From assembly GCA_017548365.1 (NCBI GenBank), contig JAFZAC010000043.1, forward strand, positions 1-64,000: a DNA stretch of 64,000 nt, written 5' to 3'. Positions 16,844 to 25,553 of this stretch are shown here, piece after piece. The notes beneath the pieces are model-generated. The model was not told the origin of the DNA. It saw nothing but the letters and a program-made list of their open reading frames with translations, and did no database searches. Every line of letters begins with the position of its first letter. Position 1 is the stretch's first letter. The position numbers were made by a program, and so were the translations under genes. This DNA comes from Muribaculaceae bacterium (GTDB lineage Bacteria > Bacteroidota > Bacteroidia > Bacteroidales > Muribaculaceae).

Positions 16844-17608
16844 TTATAAAGTGAAGAACTCGCTCAGCGAAAAACCTTCCTCGCCGCCGTGGGTGAGGTA
16901 TCCCATCTGATTGGTGAGCAAGATTGTATCACCCACTCGTGATCCTCGCTTGGCATTCCAGTGGGTGTGGCCGAAAATCCAGTAGTCGATGTTGTTGCCT
17001 TTGATGAAGTTTTCGAGGTCAATGACAAATGCGCTGCTCAGCCCATTGCCTCCGTAGCGTGGGTCTTCGGCAACGATGGGGCAGTGATGAGTGACAACAA
17101 CTTTGTGGGCAGCGGTCGACTTTTCAAGAGCTTCATTGAGCCATGTGAAGCATTTGTCGTGGGCACGTGCATAGTCGGTCGCCAGCATGATGTGGTCGCC
17201 AAAGGCGATGCGGTGACAGTCGGTCATGTGAATCTGAACTCCCGCAAGGTCCTCATCGCTGACGCGTGTCCACAGCGTAGTGAAGAAGAACTCAATGTCG
17301 CCCAGCGTGATGCTGCGGTTGTTAAGGTAAATGACATTGCGGCGTAGTGGGTAGGTGAAGTGGTCGAGTGTGGCGAGAACATCCACGCGGTTGTAGTACT
17401 CATGGTTTCCCGGCACGATGAAAGTGTGGGCATAGTGGTCGCTGCACCAGTCCCAGAAAGGGTGCTCGTTCATCAATTTCTCGCCAAAGAGCAGGATGTC
17501 GCCAGCCAGGATGAGTATGTCGCCCTTCACCTCAAGCGGATTGTCGTTCAAGAACTTGGTGTTCTCATCAAACTCCAGATGCAAATCACTGGCATATTGG
17601 ATTTTCAT
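16844..17608 (-). CDS. Calcineurin-like metallophosphoesterase
   Basis: A 254-residue cytoplasmic phosphoesterase. Metal-binding motifs are in order: SDLHLE near residue 6, ILAGDIL near 35, VPGNHEYY near 65, VVTHHCP near 170 and FGHTHWN near 215. This is the full dinuclear metal centre of the superfamily. Substrate cannot be named; candidates include phosphodiesters and nucleotides. It lies 66 nt downstream of the TPR-like gene, with a hairpin (17626-17654) between, so it may be separately expressed or partly read through. Confidence 0.85.
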   Translation of the reverse strand: MKIQYASDLHLEFDENTKFLNDNPLEVKGDILILAGDILLFGEKLMNEHPFWDWCSDHYAHTFIVPGNHEYYNRVDVLATLDHFTYPLRRNVIYLNNRSITLGDIEFFFTTLWTRVSDEDLAGVQIHMTDCHRIAFGDHIMLATDYARAHDKCFTWLNEALEKSTAAHKVVVTHHCPIVAEDPRYGGNGLSSAFVIDLENFIKGNNIDYWIFGHTHWNAKRGSRVGDTILLTNQMGYLTHGGEEGFSLSEFFTL

Positions 17609-17625
17609 GATTTAATAATATAATT

Positions 17626-17654
17626 CTGCACATCGCCGTAGTGACGATGTGCAG
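17626..17654 (-). terminator. Hairpin after the TPR-like exported protein gene
   Basis: Perfect 10-bp stem CTGCACATCG / CGATGTGCAG with a 9-nt loop, 20 nt after the stop at 17675 and followed on the minus strand by an AT-rich but not pure T tail. Probably a weak terminator or 3'-end processing signal. Confidence 0.55.
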
Positions 17655-17674
17655 AGAATAAAAGATTATCTGAA

Positions 17675-19771
17675 TTATTTTAGTGCCATGAAATGCTTCA
17701 AGATGTCGCACTTGGTAATGTAGTCGGGAGTGAGGTCGGGGTGCTCACTGTTGAAGTCAACAAGGCGAGTCATTGAGCGGTAGTGTGGCACATCGGGGTT
17801 GAGATAATAGTTCCAAGTTTTGCTGTTCCAGTCATAATCGCCTTGAACGCAATATCCTGTGGTCTCACCCGTGATGAAAGTCTGCGCAAACACACACTTC
17901 TGCATCAGCTCTAAGTTAGAGGTGTTTCTCTCAACGGTACGAAGCAGTCGGCGTGTTGTGCCTATGAAGTCGAACTCGCTCTTTGCTGGCTCGGAGTAAA
18001 CGCCGTTGCTGTAATGTGCTAGATACCAGCAGTCGCCCTTGTGGCTTGCCTGATAGAGCAGGTTGGCTTTCCTGTAGAGAAGTTCGTTCTTATCCTCGCC
18101 TGTAGCTTGCTCGATTTGTGCATCGAGAGCAATCATGTCACGGCAGAAGTCGAGTTTGGCGTTGCTCTTAACCGGTGTCAACTCTTCTTTGAGGAAGCTT
18201 AGGAACTGGCGCTTGAGCCAAATTTCCTGATTATAGTCCTTGCGTGCCATATAATAGCTGATGCCTTGCTCCGAGATGTAGCTTGTGGGCACTTTCTCTA
18301 GGTAGTTGATTGCTCCCCTGAATTCGCCCTCTCTCACGAGCTTGGTGCCCATGAGGTCGTTGAAGTTGTCGGCATTGAAACTACACTCGTTAACCGCCCA
18401 TTTTTCAAAGGCATTGTGATCGCCATTGCGAATGTATTCGTCAAAGGCCTCTAGTTCGCTCGAAGAGATGTCGTCAAGCATGGTTAAGTAGGTGCTGCCC
18501 GAAGGTACATCGAGTGAATTTCCCACACCGAGCAGAGCCATAGCCAGATAAGGCTCACCCCAATCTTGGAGTTGTGGCACGAGATTGTCGTAGGTTACCC
18601 TTTCAAACACATCGCTATAGTGGTAATCTTTGTCTTTCTCGCTTGTGGCGTTGAAGCCAGCCTTCGATTCGAGCCACTTGTACTCGCCAAGCAAGTAGTT
18701 GTAATAGTCGTTGGTGGGTTGTGCGCTCTTGATGCTGGCCAGCAAGAGACATGCGCGTGCATTGTCCTTCATGCGCTGTGTGCCTTCAAGATTCTGTGCG
18801 TTTTTCAGTTGTGTGATGGCATCGTTTTGGTTTCCTGCCATGTAGTTGACAAAACCTCTTGCAGCTTCCCACATGGCCGGATACTTGGTTTTTCCCTCGG
18901 CAAGCACTTGTCCAGCAAACTCAATAAAACCTTCCATGTCCTTCTGGTAGATGCCAGTGGCTTCAACATACTTCATCACCTCGGGATCGCTACCGTTGTC
19001 GAGCGTTTCCTGGGTGTTGTTGACAAAGTCTTGAACGAGGAAAATGAGGGTTTGTGAGTTGGGGTTGGCTGCATACTCTTCTTTAATGCCGTTGAGGTTA
19101 CGTTTCTTGCGCACGCAGTACTTGATGCTGGCCATGTCGCCCAGTTCAGCATAGATTTCACTGGCTTTGTCCTTCTCGCCGGTATTGTAAAGCGCTCCAG
19201 CATAGATGTCTTTCATCCAGTTCTTGTAAACGCTGTTTGGCAGTTTGCTGGCAGTATTCTCCCAATAGGCGATGTTGTCCTTGTGGTTGCCGGCGGTCAT
19301 GTTGCATCTCATTTGCAGTAGTGCATACTGGCTCTTGTACTTCTTTCCCTTGTAGGCTGCAGCTTGAGTTTTCACCTTCTCTACCGCTGCTTTGTCTTGC
19401 GCAATTTTTTCTTTGCTGGGGTATTCCCAACTAGTGTAGTCAGAGCCGTCATGGTTTAGATACTCGGTGAGGAGTCGCAGGTAGTTAAGGGTCTCCTTGT
19501 CGCCTTTCTTGCGTGCCGTTTTTATTATTAAGTTTTCGGACTTGTCAAACTCCTCGGGCTTGACATAACCAAGTGTCTCGCAAGCATACTCGGCCGACTC
19601 ATCGCCAGTGTAGTTAACCCAATACTGTTTTGTCTCTTGAGCAAACGGGTCATCCATCAGGTCGCGGTTGAACACACTGAACATGTAGTAGTTGGGTCTC
19701 ACCCATCCACCACACGCCCAAGCCTGCAATGTCGCAACTGCAATGACGCTAAGGACGATAAATTTTTTCAT
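17675..19771 (-). CDS. Exported helical-repeat protein of unknown function
   Basis: A 698-residue protein with a signal peptide (residues 1-19, ending AWACGGW; the Cys could make it a lipoprotein, but the -1 to -3 residues are not a good lipobox). The remainder is mainly helical with TPR-like spacing (for example IYAGALYNTGEKDKASEIYAELGDM and AWEAARGFVNYMAGNQNDAI-like pairs). No enzyme motif is visible. The start overlaps the upstream lipoprotein gene by 23 nt, so the two are translationally coupled and probably act together in the periplasm or at the outer membrane. I do not recognise a named family. Confidence 0.7.
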   Translation of the reverse strand: MKKFIVLSVIAVATLQAWACGGWVRPNYYMFSVFNRDLMDDPFAQETKQYWVNYTGDESAEYACETLGYVKPEEFDKSENLIIKTARKKGDKETLNYLRLLTEYLNHDGSDYTSWEYPSKEKIAQDKAAVEKVKTQAAAYKGKKYKSQYALLQMRCNMTAGNHKDNIAYWENTASKLPNSVYKNWMKDIYAGALYNTGEKDKASEIYAELGDMASIKYCVRKKRNLNGIKEEYAANPNSQTLIFLVQDFVNNTQETLDNGSDPEVMKYVEATGIYQKDMEGFIEFAGQVLAEGKTKYPAMWEAARGFVNYMAGNQNDAITQLKNAQNLEGTQRMKDNARACLLLASIKSAQPTNDYYNYLLGEYKWLESKAGFNATSEKDKDYHYSDVFERVTYDNLVPQLQDWGEPYLAMALLGVGNSLDVPSGSTYLTMLDDISSSELEAFDEYIRNGDHNAFEKWAVNECSFNADNFNDLMGTKLVREGEFRGAINYLEKVPTSYISEQGISYYMARKDYNQEIWLKRQFLSFLKEELTPVKSNAKLDFCRDMIALDAQIEQATGEDKNELLYRKANLLYQASHKGDCWYLAHYSNGVYSEPAKSEFDFIGTTRRLLRTVERNTSNLELMQKCVFAQTFITGETTGYCVQGDYDWNSKTWNYYLNPDVPHYRSMTRLVDFNSEHPDLTPDYITKCDILKHFMALK

Positions 19772-20777
19772 AATCGCTAGATGTGTAATTGTTTATACTA
19801 CTTTTATTTAAACTGTAAATTATCACTTGATTGTTGATGCCAGGACGCTCGTGGCTAAGGGCATCATGCACTTGGACTATAGTTTGTGCATCAGGTTTAA
19901 CCACCATTACAGTATCTCCAGCATTTAGATAGGTGTAGCTGCTGTTGCTGCTAAGGTAGTTGGGCAGGTCGATGCTGCTGATGACAAGATATTTCCCTTC
20001 ATCAACCTTGCGGTAGAGGGTGGTGTCGTTGAGATCCTCGCTGTAGAGGATGTCGCGGAACTTGTCACCGGTATACAGGAGCTGCCACCCGAAGTTGGGA
20101 TAGGCTGCGCACAGCGGCAGCTTGTAGGCGGCAAGATGCTTGAGATAAGGCTCCACGTCGCGCTTGTCGAGGATGGGGTTGCGCTGCTTGCTGTTCTTGA
20201 GTTCGCCGGTGTTATACATCATGAGTGCGCCATAGTCCACTGGCGGCGGTGTCATCGAGAGCTGGTGCAGCCTGATGGTTGCGCTGAGCGTCATGTTCTT
20301 GGCTTTGAGTAATTGACGCACTTGCTCAAGGAACTTGAAATAAGCGTCCTGGGTTTTTACCGACCAGTCGCAGTCTATTTGCAGTTCCTTCACTCCCTTG
20401 ATGTCGTGAGTCTCGTTCATCTGTAGCACACGGTCAACGAGCAGCTGAGCAATGGTGTCGAGGTTGTGATTGCAGCACTCGTTCACAATGAAGATTGTGG
20501 GAATTACCTCGATGCCTTGTGGCACAGAGTCCTGGAAGGTGATGGTGGCGTTGGGTCGCAACTGCTTCTTGCTGTCGACAACAACGTCAAAATATCTCAC
20601 ATACATCTTGCCCACCTTGTTCTGTTGCATGAACTGGCGCTCGGTAGAGTCAAAATAAAGCGAAGTGCGCCAGTAGTAGACGGCAGGCTTGGGGTTGTCA
20701 ACGCCCTTGCCCGAGGGCTTGCATGCCGCCACGAGCACGAGCAGCAATAGCAAGATGTATGTGAAGTGTTTTTTCAT
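19749..20777 (-). CDS. Lipoprotein with a glycoside hydrolase-like barrel
   Basis: A 342-residue lipoprotein: signal peptide with lipobox LVAAC, mature Cys at residue 20. The body has an alternating beta/alpha pattern resembling glycoside hydrolase TIM barrels, with strands such as GVKELQIDCDWS, NMTLSATIRLHQL, DYGALMMYNTGE and LPLCAAYPNFGW. The D residues in QIDCDWS sit where barrel enzymes often place acids; this is inference. It starts 7 nt after the aminotransferase gene and overlaps the next gene, so it is the middle gene of a three-gene operon. Substrate unknown. Confidence 0.65.
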   Translation of the reverse strand: MKKHFTYILLLLLVLVAACKPSGKGVDNPKPAVYYWRTSLYFDSTERQFMQQNKVGKMYVRYFDVVVDSKKQLRPNATITFQDSVPQGIEVIPTIFIVNECCNHNLDTIAQLLVDRVLQMNETHDIKGVKELQIDCDWSVKTQDAYFKFLEQVRQLLKAKNMTLSATIRLHQLSMTPPPVDYGALMMYNTGELKNSKQRNPILDKRDVEPYLKHLAAYKLPLCAAYPNFGWQLLYTGDKFRDILYSEDLNDTTLYRKVDEGKYLVISSIDLPNYLSSNSSYTYLNAGDTVMVVKPDAQTIVQVHDALSHERPGINNQVIIYSLNKSSINNYTSSDYEKIYRP

Positions 20778-20784
20778 TTATATT

Positions 20785-21978
20785 CTATGTCAGCTCGGCG
20801 AGGGCGGCCTTGATGCGGGCTACAGCCTCGATGAGGTTCTCGTCGCTGGTGGCGTAGCTCATGCGCAGGTAGCCTGGGCAGCAGAACGCGTCGCCTGCCA
20901 CACTTGCCACATGGGCCTTTTCGAGCAGATATATAGCGAGGTCATTGGCATCATTGATGACTGTGTCGCCACAGCGTTTGCCAAAGAATGATTCAACCTT
21001 GGGGAACACGTAGAATGCTCCGTGAGGAACTTTTAGCTCTATGCCTGGGATCTCTTGGAGCAGGCCGGTGATGAGGTCGCGGCGGCGCTGGAAAGCCACT
21101 CGCATATCCTCAACGCACTGCTGCGAACCGCGATAGGCAGCTTCGGCAGCCTTTTGAGCGATTGACGAAGCGCCGCTGGTATACTGTCCTTGCAGCTTGT
21201 TCACAGCCTTTGCGAGCCATAGCGGTGCAGCAACAAATCCAATGCGCCATCCTGTCATGGCATAGGCTTTAGATACACCGTTGATAATTGCCACGCGGTC
21301 CTTGATTTCGGGGAACTGCGCGAACGACTCGTGGTGTCCCACGTAGTTTATGTGCTCATAAATCTCGTCGGCGATAATCATCACCTGTGGATGGCGTGCC
21401 AGCACAGCTGCGAGGCCTTCGAGTTCCTCTTTGGAGTAGATGCTTCCACTTGGGTTGGAAGGGGAGCATAATATTATGAGTTTGGTTTTATCGGTTATTG
21501 CTTCCTCAAGTTGCTCGGGAGTGATTTTAAAGTCCTGCTCGATGGTGGCGGGCACAAGTACGCTCTTGCCGCCGCACAGGTTCACCATCTGAACGTAGCT
21601 TACCCATGCCGGAGTGGGGATTATCACCTCGTCACCTTGATTGACAAGGCAGAGCACTGTGTTGCACAGCGACTGCTTGGCACCATTTCCCACAACAATC
21701 TGCTCGGGAGAGTAGTCCAGTCCGTTCTCATTCTTGAGCTTGTCGCTGATGGCTTGTCGTAGCGAGAGGTAGCCAGGCACAGGCGAATAGAACGAAAAGT
21801 TGTCGTCAACAGCTTGTTTAGCAGCTTCTTTGATGTGGTCGGGGGTGAAGAAGTCGGGCTCGCCGACGCTCAGGTTGATAACATCGACACCCTGAGCTTT
21901 GAGCTCACTACTTTTTTGCGACATAGCCAGTGTGGCCGATGGCGACAGTGCTTGAAGTCGTTGAGAAATGAAATCCAT
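20785..21978 (-). CDS. Aspartate aminotransferase (class I, PLP)
   Basis: 397 residues, family size. Converts aspartate and 2-oxoglutarate to oxaloacetate and glutamate, or a related amino acid. SKAYAMTGWRIGF carries the PLP lysine; the NGAKQSL, IIADEIYEHINY and SPSNPSG motifs of the type Ib aspartate aminotransferases are present, and the C-terminal arginine lies in CPGYLRMSYA. First gene of the operon with the lipoprotein and TPR-like genes; a TAACTTTGC box is 61 nt upstream. Exact substrate range (aspartate, aromatic, prephenate) cannot be told. Confidence 0.88.
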   Translation of the reverse strand: MDFISQRLQALSPSATLAMSQKSSELKAQGVDVINLSVGEPDFFTPDHIKEAAKQAVDDNFSFYSPVPGYLSLRQAISDKLKNENGLDYSPEQIVVGNGAKQSLCNTVLCLVNQGDEVIIPTPAWVSYVQMVNLCGGKSVLVPATIEQDFKITPEQLEEAITDKTKLIILCSPSNPSGSIYSKEELEGLAAVLARHPQVMIIADEIYEHINYVGHHESFAQFPEIKDRVAIINGVSKAYAMTGWRIGFVAAPLWLAKAVNKLQGQYTSGASSIAQKAAEAAYRGSQQCVEDMRVAFQRRRDLITGLLQEIPGIELKVPHGAFYVFPKVESFFGKRCGDTVINDANDLAIYLLEKAHVASVAGDAFCCPGYLRMSYATSDENLIEAVARIKAALAELT

Positions 21979-22039
21979 AGTTGTCTTACTTTAGAAATTG
22001 TTTTTAGGTTTTATTGTTCTTTATATTATTCTTTAATGT

Positions 22040-22048
22040 GCAAAGTTA
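22040..22048 (-). promoter_or_regulatory. -7 box of the aminotransferase operon
   Basis: TAACTTTGC on the minus strand, preceding the ATG at 21978 by about 62 nt. Confidence 0.6.
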
Positions 22049-22170
22049 CCAAGAAAATCGTAAATCCAACAATTATTCATATAAAAAACGGAAAATATTT
22101 TTTAAAAAAATTGCCGAAGTGTGCAACTTTTTTGGAGGTATTTGCGTCTAATGATAAAAAGCACAAAAAA

Positions 22171-22881
22171 ATGAGAAAAATTCAGACATTAGCAATTGTT
22201 GTTATTTCAACATTATTATTAAGTTCTTGCGTGGTGGGGAACGCCCGCACCCATAAGACACAAGTGAAAAACATTAATCAGGAGACCGCAATGAGCCGTT
22301 TTGACGGTATCAGCGTAGCAGGGTCAATGAATGTGGAGCTCATCCAGGGCGACGAGTACAGTGTGCTCGTGAAAGGAGCCGACAGCGAAAGCTTTGACAA
22401 GCTAGTGATTTATGTCAAAGATAACACTTTGAACATCGAGACAAAAAATGAGTTCTTTGATTTTGTTAGTACCAACAACATGAGGGAAGTCACGGTCTAT
22501 GTCACCACTCCCGATATCAAGGATATCTCTTGTGCTGGGAGCGGCACTTTGACAGCCAAAAAGCCAATAAATACCGGCACTCTACATCTGTCAATTGCTG
22601 GCTCGGGTGATGTAGCCTTCAACGACCAGTTAAGTTGCAACAACCTTAAGGTAGATATTGCCGGCTCAAGCGATGTGACATTCAAGCATTTGAAAGCCGA
22701 CATTCTGAAGACTTCTATCGCCGGCTCAGGATCGGTTGTTTACAAAGATATGGATGTGGATGAGGCTGTGAGCAGTATTGCCGGTTCAGGAAAAATCATA
22801 CTGCAAGGAAAAGTGTCAAAACATAGTGAAGACGTGGCAGGCAGCGGCAACATCGATACCAAAGGCATCACGCAACAATAA
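22171..22881 (+). CDS. Head-GIN (DUF2807) domain lipoprotein
   Basis: A 236-residue lipoprotein with lipobox LLSSC (Cys about residue 17). The mature part is the DUF2807 'head GIN' beta-helix: repeated GSG turns such as SCAGSGTL, SIAGSGDV, DIAGSSDV, SIAGSGSV and SIAGSGKI, about 20 residues apart. The domain is found on putative auto-transporter adhesins of Bacteroidetes; its ligand is unknown. The ATG at 22171 gives a proper signal peptide, while a much longer frame upstream has none. It stands alone, divergent from the aminotransferase operon, and is followed by a strong terminator. Confidence 0.85.
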   Translation: MRKIQTLAIVVISTLLLSSCVVGNARTHKTQVKNINQETAMSRFDGISVAGSMNVELIQGDEYSVLVKGADSESFDKLVIYVKDNTLNIETKNEFFDFVSTNNMREVTVYVTTPDIKDISCAGSGTLTAKKPINTGTLHLSIAGSGDVAFNDQLSCNNLKVDIAGSSDVTFKHLKADILKTSIAGSGSVVYKDMDVDEAVSSIAGSGKIILQGKVSKHSEDVAGSGNIDTKGITQQ

Positions 22882-22903
22882 GACAAATCATCATATATCC
22901 TCA

Positions 22904-22942
22904 CTCCATAACTCGACATTTTCAAGAGTTATGGAGTTTTTT
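22904..22942 (+). terminator. Intrinsic terminator after the head-GIN gene
   Basis: 11-bp perfect stem CTCCATAACTC / GAGTTATGGAG with an 11-nt loop and TTTTTT tail. Confidence 0.9.
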
Positions 22943-23036
22943 ACATCCTTTGTGGTCATGAATGATTCTTGATGTTGTGATAGGGTAGACCAACAGTAAT
23001 GGACTGGTGGTTATTAGAGATAAGAGTGCAGAGGAA

Positions 23037-23747
23037 TTACTTTGCTCCCCAGCCAGGGTCTTTGATGGCGTTCATCTCGCGCTGGATGCGCTTGCTCTGC
23101 TTTTGGACAAACTTGCTGGGATTGGCCGAGTCGCGCTTTAGTGGATTGGGCAGCGTTGCTGCGATAGTTGCGCTCTCGGTGCGAGTGAGGTCGCGGGCAT
23201 CCTTGTGGAACTTCTCCTGTGCGCAGGCTTGAACACCATAGATGCCGTCGCCCATCTCGATGGAGTTAAGATAGACTTCCATAATGCGCTCCTTTCCCCA
23301 AATATTCTCGATGAGCACGGTGAAATAGGCTTCCAGACCTTTCCTCAACCAGTTGTGACTGGGCCAGAGGAAGACGTTCTTGGCGGTTTGCTGTGAGATG
23401 GTGCTTGCACCTCGCTCACGACCGCCCTGTAGAGCTTCGAGACGTGCCTTGAGTATTTCTTTCTCTTCAAAGCCGTTGTGCTCGGTGAAATGAGTGTCCT
23501 CACCTCCCATTACCGCCAGCGGCATGTTGTGCGATATTTGATCAAGGTCTACCCATTGATGCTTGATGACAGGGTCTTCTTTTCCGTCAAGCCACTGCTC
23601 ATAATATCGTATGTACATGAGTGGCGTGTGATAGACTGGCACCCACTTGAAAGCAATCACTGCCAGAATTGACGATACGAAGAAGAAGATAAGGATGTTG
23701 CGCACCCAAATCCAGAAACGGTTCCAAAGGAATTTAATATCGCCCAT
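23037..23747 (-). CDS. mtgA: Monofunctional peptidoglycan glycosyltransferase
   Basis: Polymerises lipid II into glycan strands at the inner membrane. 236 residues, standard for MtgA. One N-terminal TM helix (about 15-32, ILIFFFVSSILAVIAF), then the GT51 domain: GGEDTHFTEHNG with the catalytic Glu, RGASTISQQTAKNVFL, the WGKERIMEVYLN motif and AATLPNP at the C-terminal end. No transpeptidase domain. It stands alone, with a TACTTTTG box at 23778-23785. Confidence 0.95.
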   Translation of the reverse strand: MGDIKFLWNRFWIWVRNILIFFFVSSILAVIAFKWVPVYHTPLMYIRYYEQWLDGKEDPVIKHQWVDLDQISHNMPLAVMGGEDTHFTEHNGFEEKEILKARLEALQGGRERGASTISQQTAKNVFLWPSHNWLRKGLEAYFTVLIENIWGKERIMEVYLNSIEMGDGIYGVQACAQEKFHKDARDLTRTESATIAATLPNPLKRDSANPSKFVQKQSKRIQREMNAIKDPGWGAK

Positions 23748-24096
23748 GTTTTATCTCTTTGACGGTTTAAAGTTTTACAAAAGTATTACTTTTTTTGTTA
23801 GCTACAGCAAAAATAAGAGATATTTTAAGAAAGATTGATATTTTGATGTGATAAATAGAATCTTGATGTGATGGAATATAGTTTTTTAAGCTACCTAACA
23901 GCATAGGTGTTTAGTTGACAGTAGATTTTTTATTCGATATAATAATGGAAGTTTGCTCCTGCTGTGTGGGAGTATCTATTTTTATCGTTTGTTGAAGTTT
24001 TTACCTATCTTGCTGAAAATTATTTGAAAAAAAAGGGCTTGTTGATGTTTTTTTGATTAAATTTGCCGTTCAATTGTAAAAAAAGTCCAAAGTGCT
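23748..24096. other. AT-rich intergenic region between mtgA and the VTC operon
   Basis: Divergent promoter region. It holds the mtgA box at 23778-23785 (minus) and TAAATTTG at 24058-24065 (plus) for the VTC operon. Nothing else recognised; no stable hairpin seen. Confidence 0.6.
24058..24065 (+). promoter_or_regulatory. -7 box of the VTC-DUF4956-DUF2490 operon
   Basis: TAAATTTG followed by CC, 32 nt before the ATG at 24097. Confidence 0.6.
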
Positions 24097-24858
24097 ATGT
24101 TTGACAACACGATTTTAGACAGTTTTGCTCCCATCAGCCTCGACGAGATGAAGTCGGTGAGGTTGATGAATCGTGTTGACAGTAAGTTTGTGACTACAAT
24201 CCCTCGACTGGTGGAACTGCTTGAGTTGGCCAAGGATGAGTATTTCATGCAAGATATAGACGGCAAGCGCAACAGCGCCTATACCACGCTCTACTACGAC
24301 ACTCCCTCACTCGATATGTATATCATGCATCACAACGGATGCCTGGGCAGGCAGAAGGTGCGCGTGAGAGAATATGTAGACTCGGGGCAAATGTTCCTTG
24401 AGGTGAAGAACAAGAACAACCACCGCCGCACCCGCAAGAAACGCATCTCGATAGATGAGTTCAATATTGAAGGTCAGGAGAAACACGACTTCCTTGCACC
24501 GCTGTGCTGGTGGGATGTGGAATCGCTGCGACCGGCGCTTCGCAACTGGTTCAACCGCATCACGCTAGTCAACAAGGCAAAGACCGAGCGTGTGACTATC
24601 GATACAGGACTTCGTTTCCACAATTTTGTGACAGGCAAGGATGATAGCTTGGACCAAGCTGTAGTTGTTGAGCTCAAGCGCGACGGCAACCAGCCTTCTC
24701 CGTTGCTGTCGATGCTCCGTGAGCTTCACATTCATCCTCATGGTTTCAGCAAGTACTGCATAGGCACCGCTTTGAGCAACCCCGGTGTGAAGCAAAACCG
24801 CCTCAAGCCAAAGCTTCACTACGTGGACCGGTTGATATCTATGGACTGCAATGATTAA
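24097..24858 (+). CDS. VTC-domain polyphosphate polymerase-like protein
   Basis: A 253-residue protein with the triphosphate-tunnel fold of the VTC domain. Characteristic pieces are RLMNRVDSKFVTTIPRL at about residue 27, TTLYYDTPSL, the basic RQKVRVREYVD strand, FLEVKNKNNHRRTRKKR and VVVELKRDGN. In yeast the Vtc4 domain makes polyphosphate from ATP; bacterial members are predicted polyphosphate polymerases or triphosphate hydrolases. First gene of a tight operon with DUF4956 (29-nt gap) and DUF2490 genes. Confidence 0.85.
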   Translation: MFDNTILDSFAPISLDEMKSVRLMNRVDSKFVTTIPRLVELLELAKDEYFMQDIDGKRNSAYTTLYYDTPSLDMYIMHHNGCLGRQKVRVREYVDSGQMFLEVKNKNNHRRTRKKRISIDEFNIEGQEKHDFLAPLCWWDVESLRPALRNWFNRITLVNKAKTERVTIDTGLRFHNFVTGKDDSLDQAVVVELKRDGNQPSPLLSMLRELHIHPHGFSKYCIGTALSNPGVKQNRLKPKLHYVDRLISMDCND

Positions 24859-24887
24859 TACGGACAAATAAAAAACTATATAAGATT

Positions 24888-25553
24888 ATGTTAGACAATA
24901 TTTTTGAAGGAATTACTCCCGACTATTACGCAATGCTGATAAGGTTCTTTATCTGCGTTGTGGTGAGCTGGATAATTATCGACCGGCTCTATTACCGCAA
25001 GAGCAAGCGCCGTGACTTCTATTTCACATTCATGCTCATCAGCATAGCCATCTTCTTCCTCGTGTTCTTCATGATTTTCGTGCTCGAGGACATGAAAGGC
25101 AAGGCAGGAATTGGTCTTGGTATAGGCTTGTTTGGTATCTTCAGCATCATGCGTTATCGCACCGACACGATGCCGGTGCGCGAGATGACCTATCTGTTTG
25201 TGATTATCTCTCTGGCAGTAGTCAATGCTCTGGCGTCGACAATGCCGTTGGTAGAGCTGGTACTCACCAACTTGATTGTGATACTGGCAATTATCATCTG
25301 CGAGTGGCGTCTCAAGACCGAGAACGTTAAACTCATCCAGTATGACAAGATAGAGCTCATCACTCCCGATAAGCGCGAGGAGCTCATCGCCGACCTGAAA
25401 AAGCGTACCGGTCTCGACATCACCAAGGTAGAGGTTGGCGCCATCGACATGCTTCGCGACATGACCATGCTTCGCGTGCATTACCGCAGCACCGACAGCG
25501 GCAGCAACAGCGTTGACAAGATGACGAAACTCTATAAGCAGGATTTGCAATGA
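24888..25553 (+). CDS. DUF4956 membrane protein
   Basis: A 221-residue protein with about four TM helices in the first 130 residues (ALIRFFICVVVSWIIID, FTFMLISIAIFFLVFFMIF, FGIFSIMRYRT region, VLTNLIVILAIIICEW) and a cytoplasmic C-terminal domain (ADLKKRTGLDITKVEVGAIDML). DUF4956 is repeatedly found next to VTC-domain genes; the pair likely forms a membrane polyphosphate or surface-assembly unit. The stop overlaps the next start by 4 nt (ATGA). Confidence 0.85.
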   Translation: MLDNIFEGITPDYYAMLIRFFICVVVSWIIIDRLYYRKSKRRDFYFTFMLISIAIFFLVFFMIFVLEDMKGKAGIGLGIGLFGIFSIMRYRTDTMPVREMTYLFVIISLAVVNALASTMPLVELVLTNLIVILAIIICEWRLKTENVKLIQYDKIELITPDKREELIADLKKRTGLDITKVEVGAIDMLRDMTMLRVHYRSTDSGSNSVDKMTKLYKQDLQ

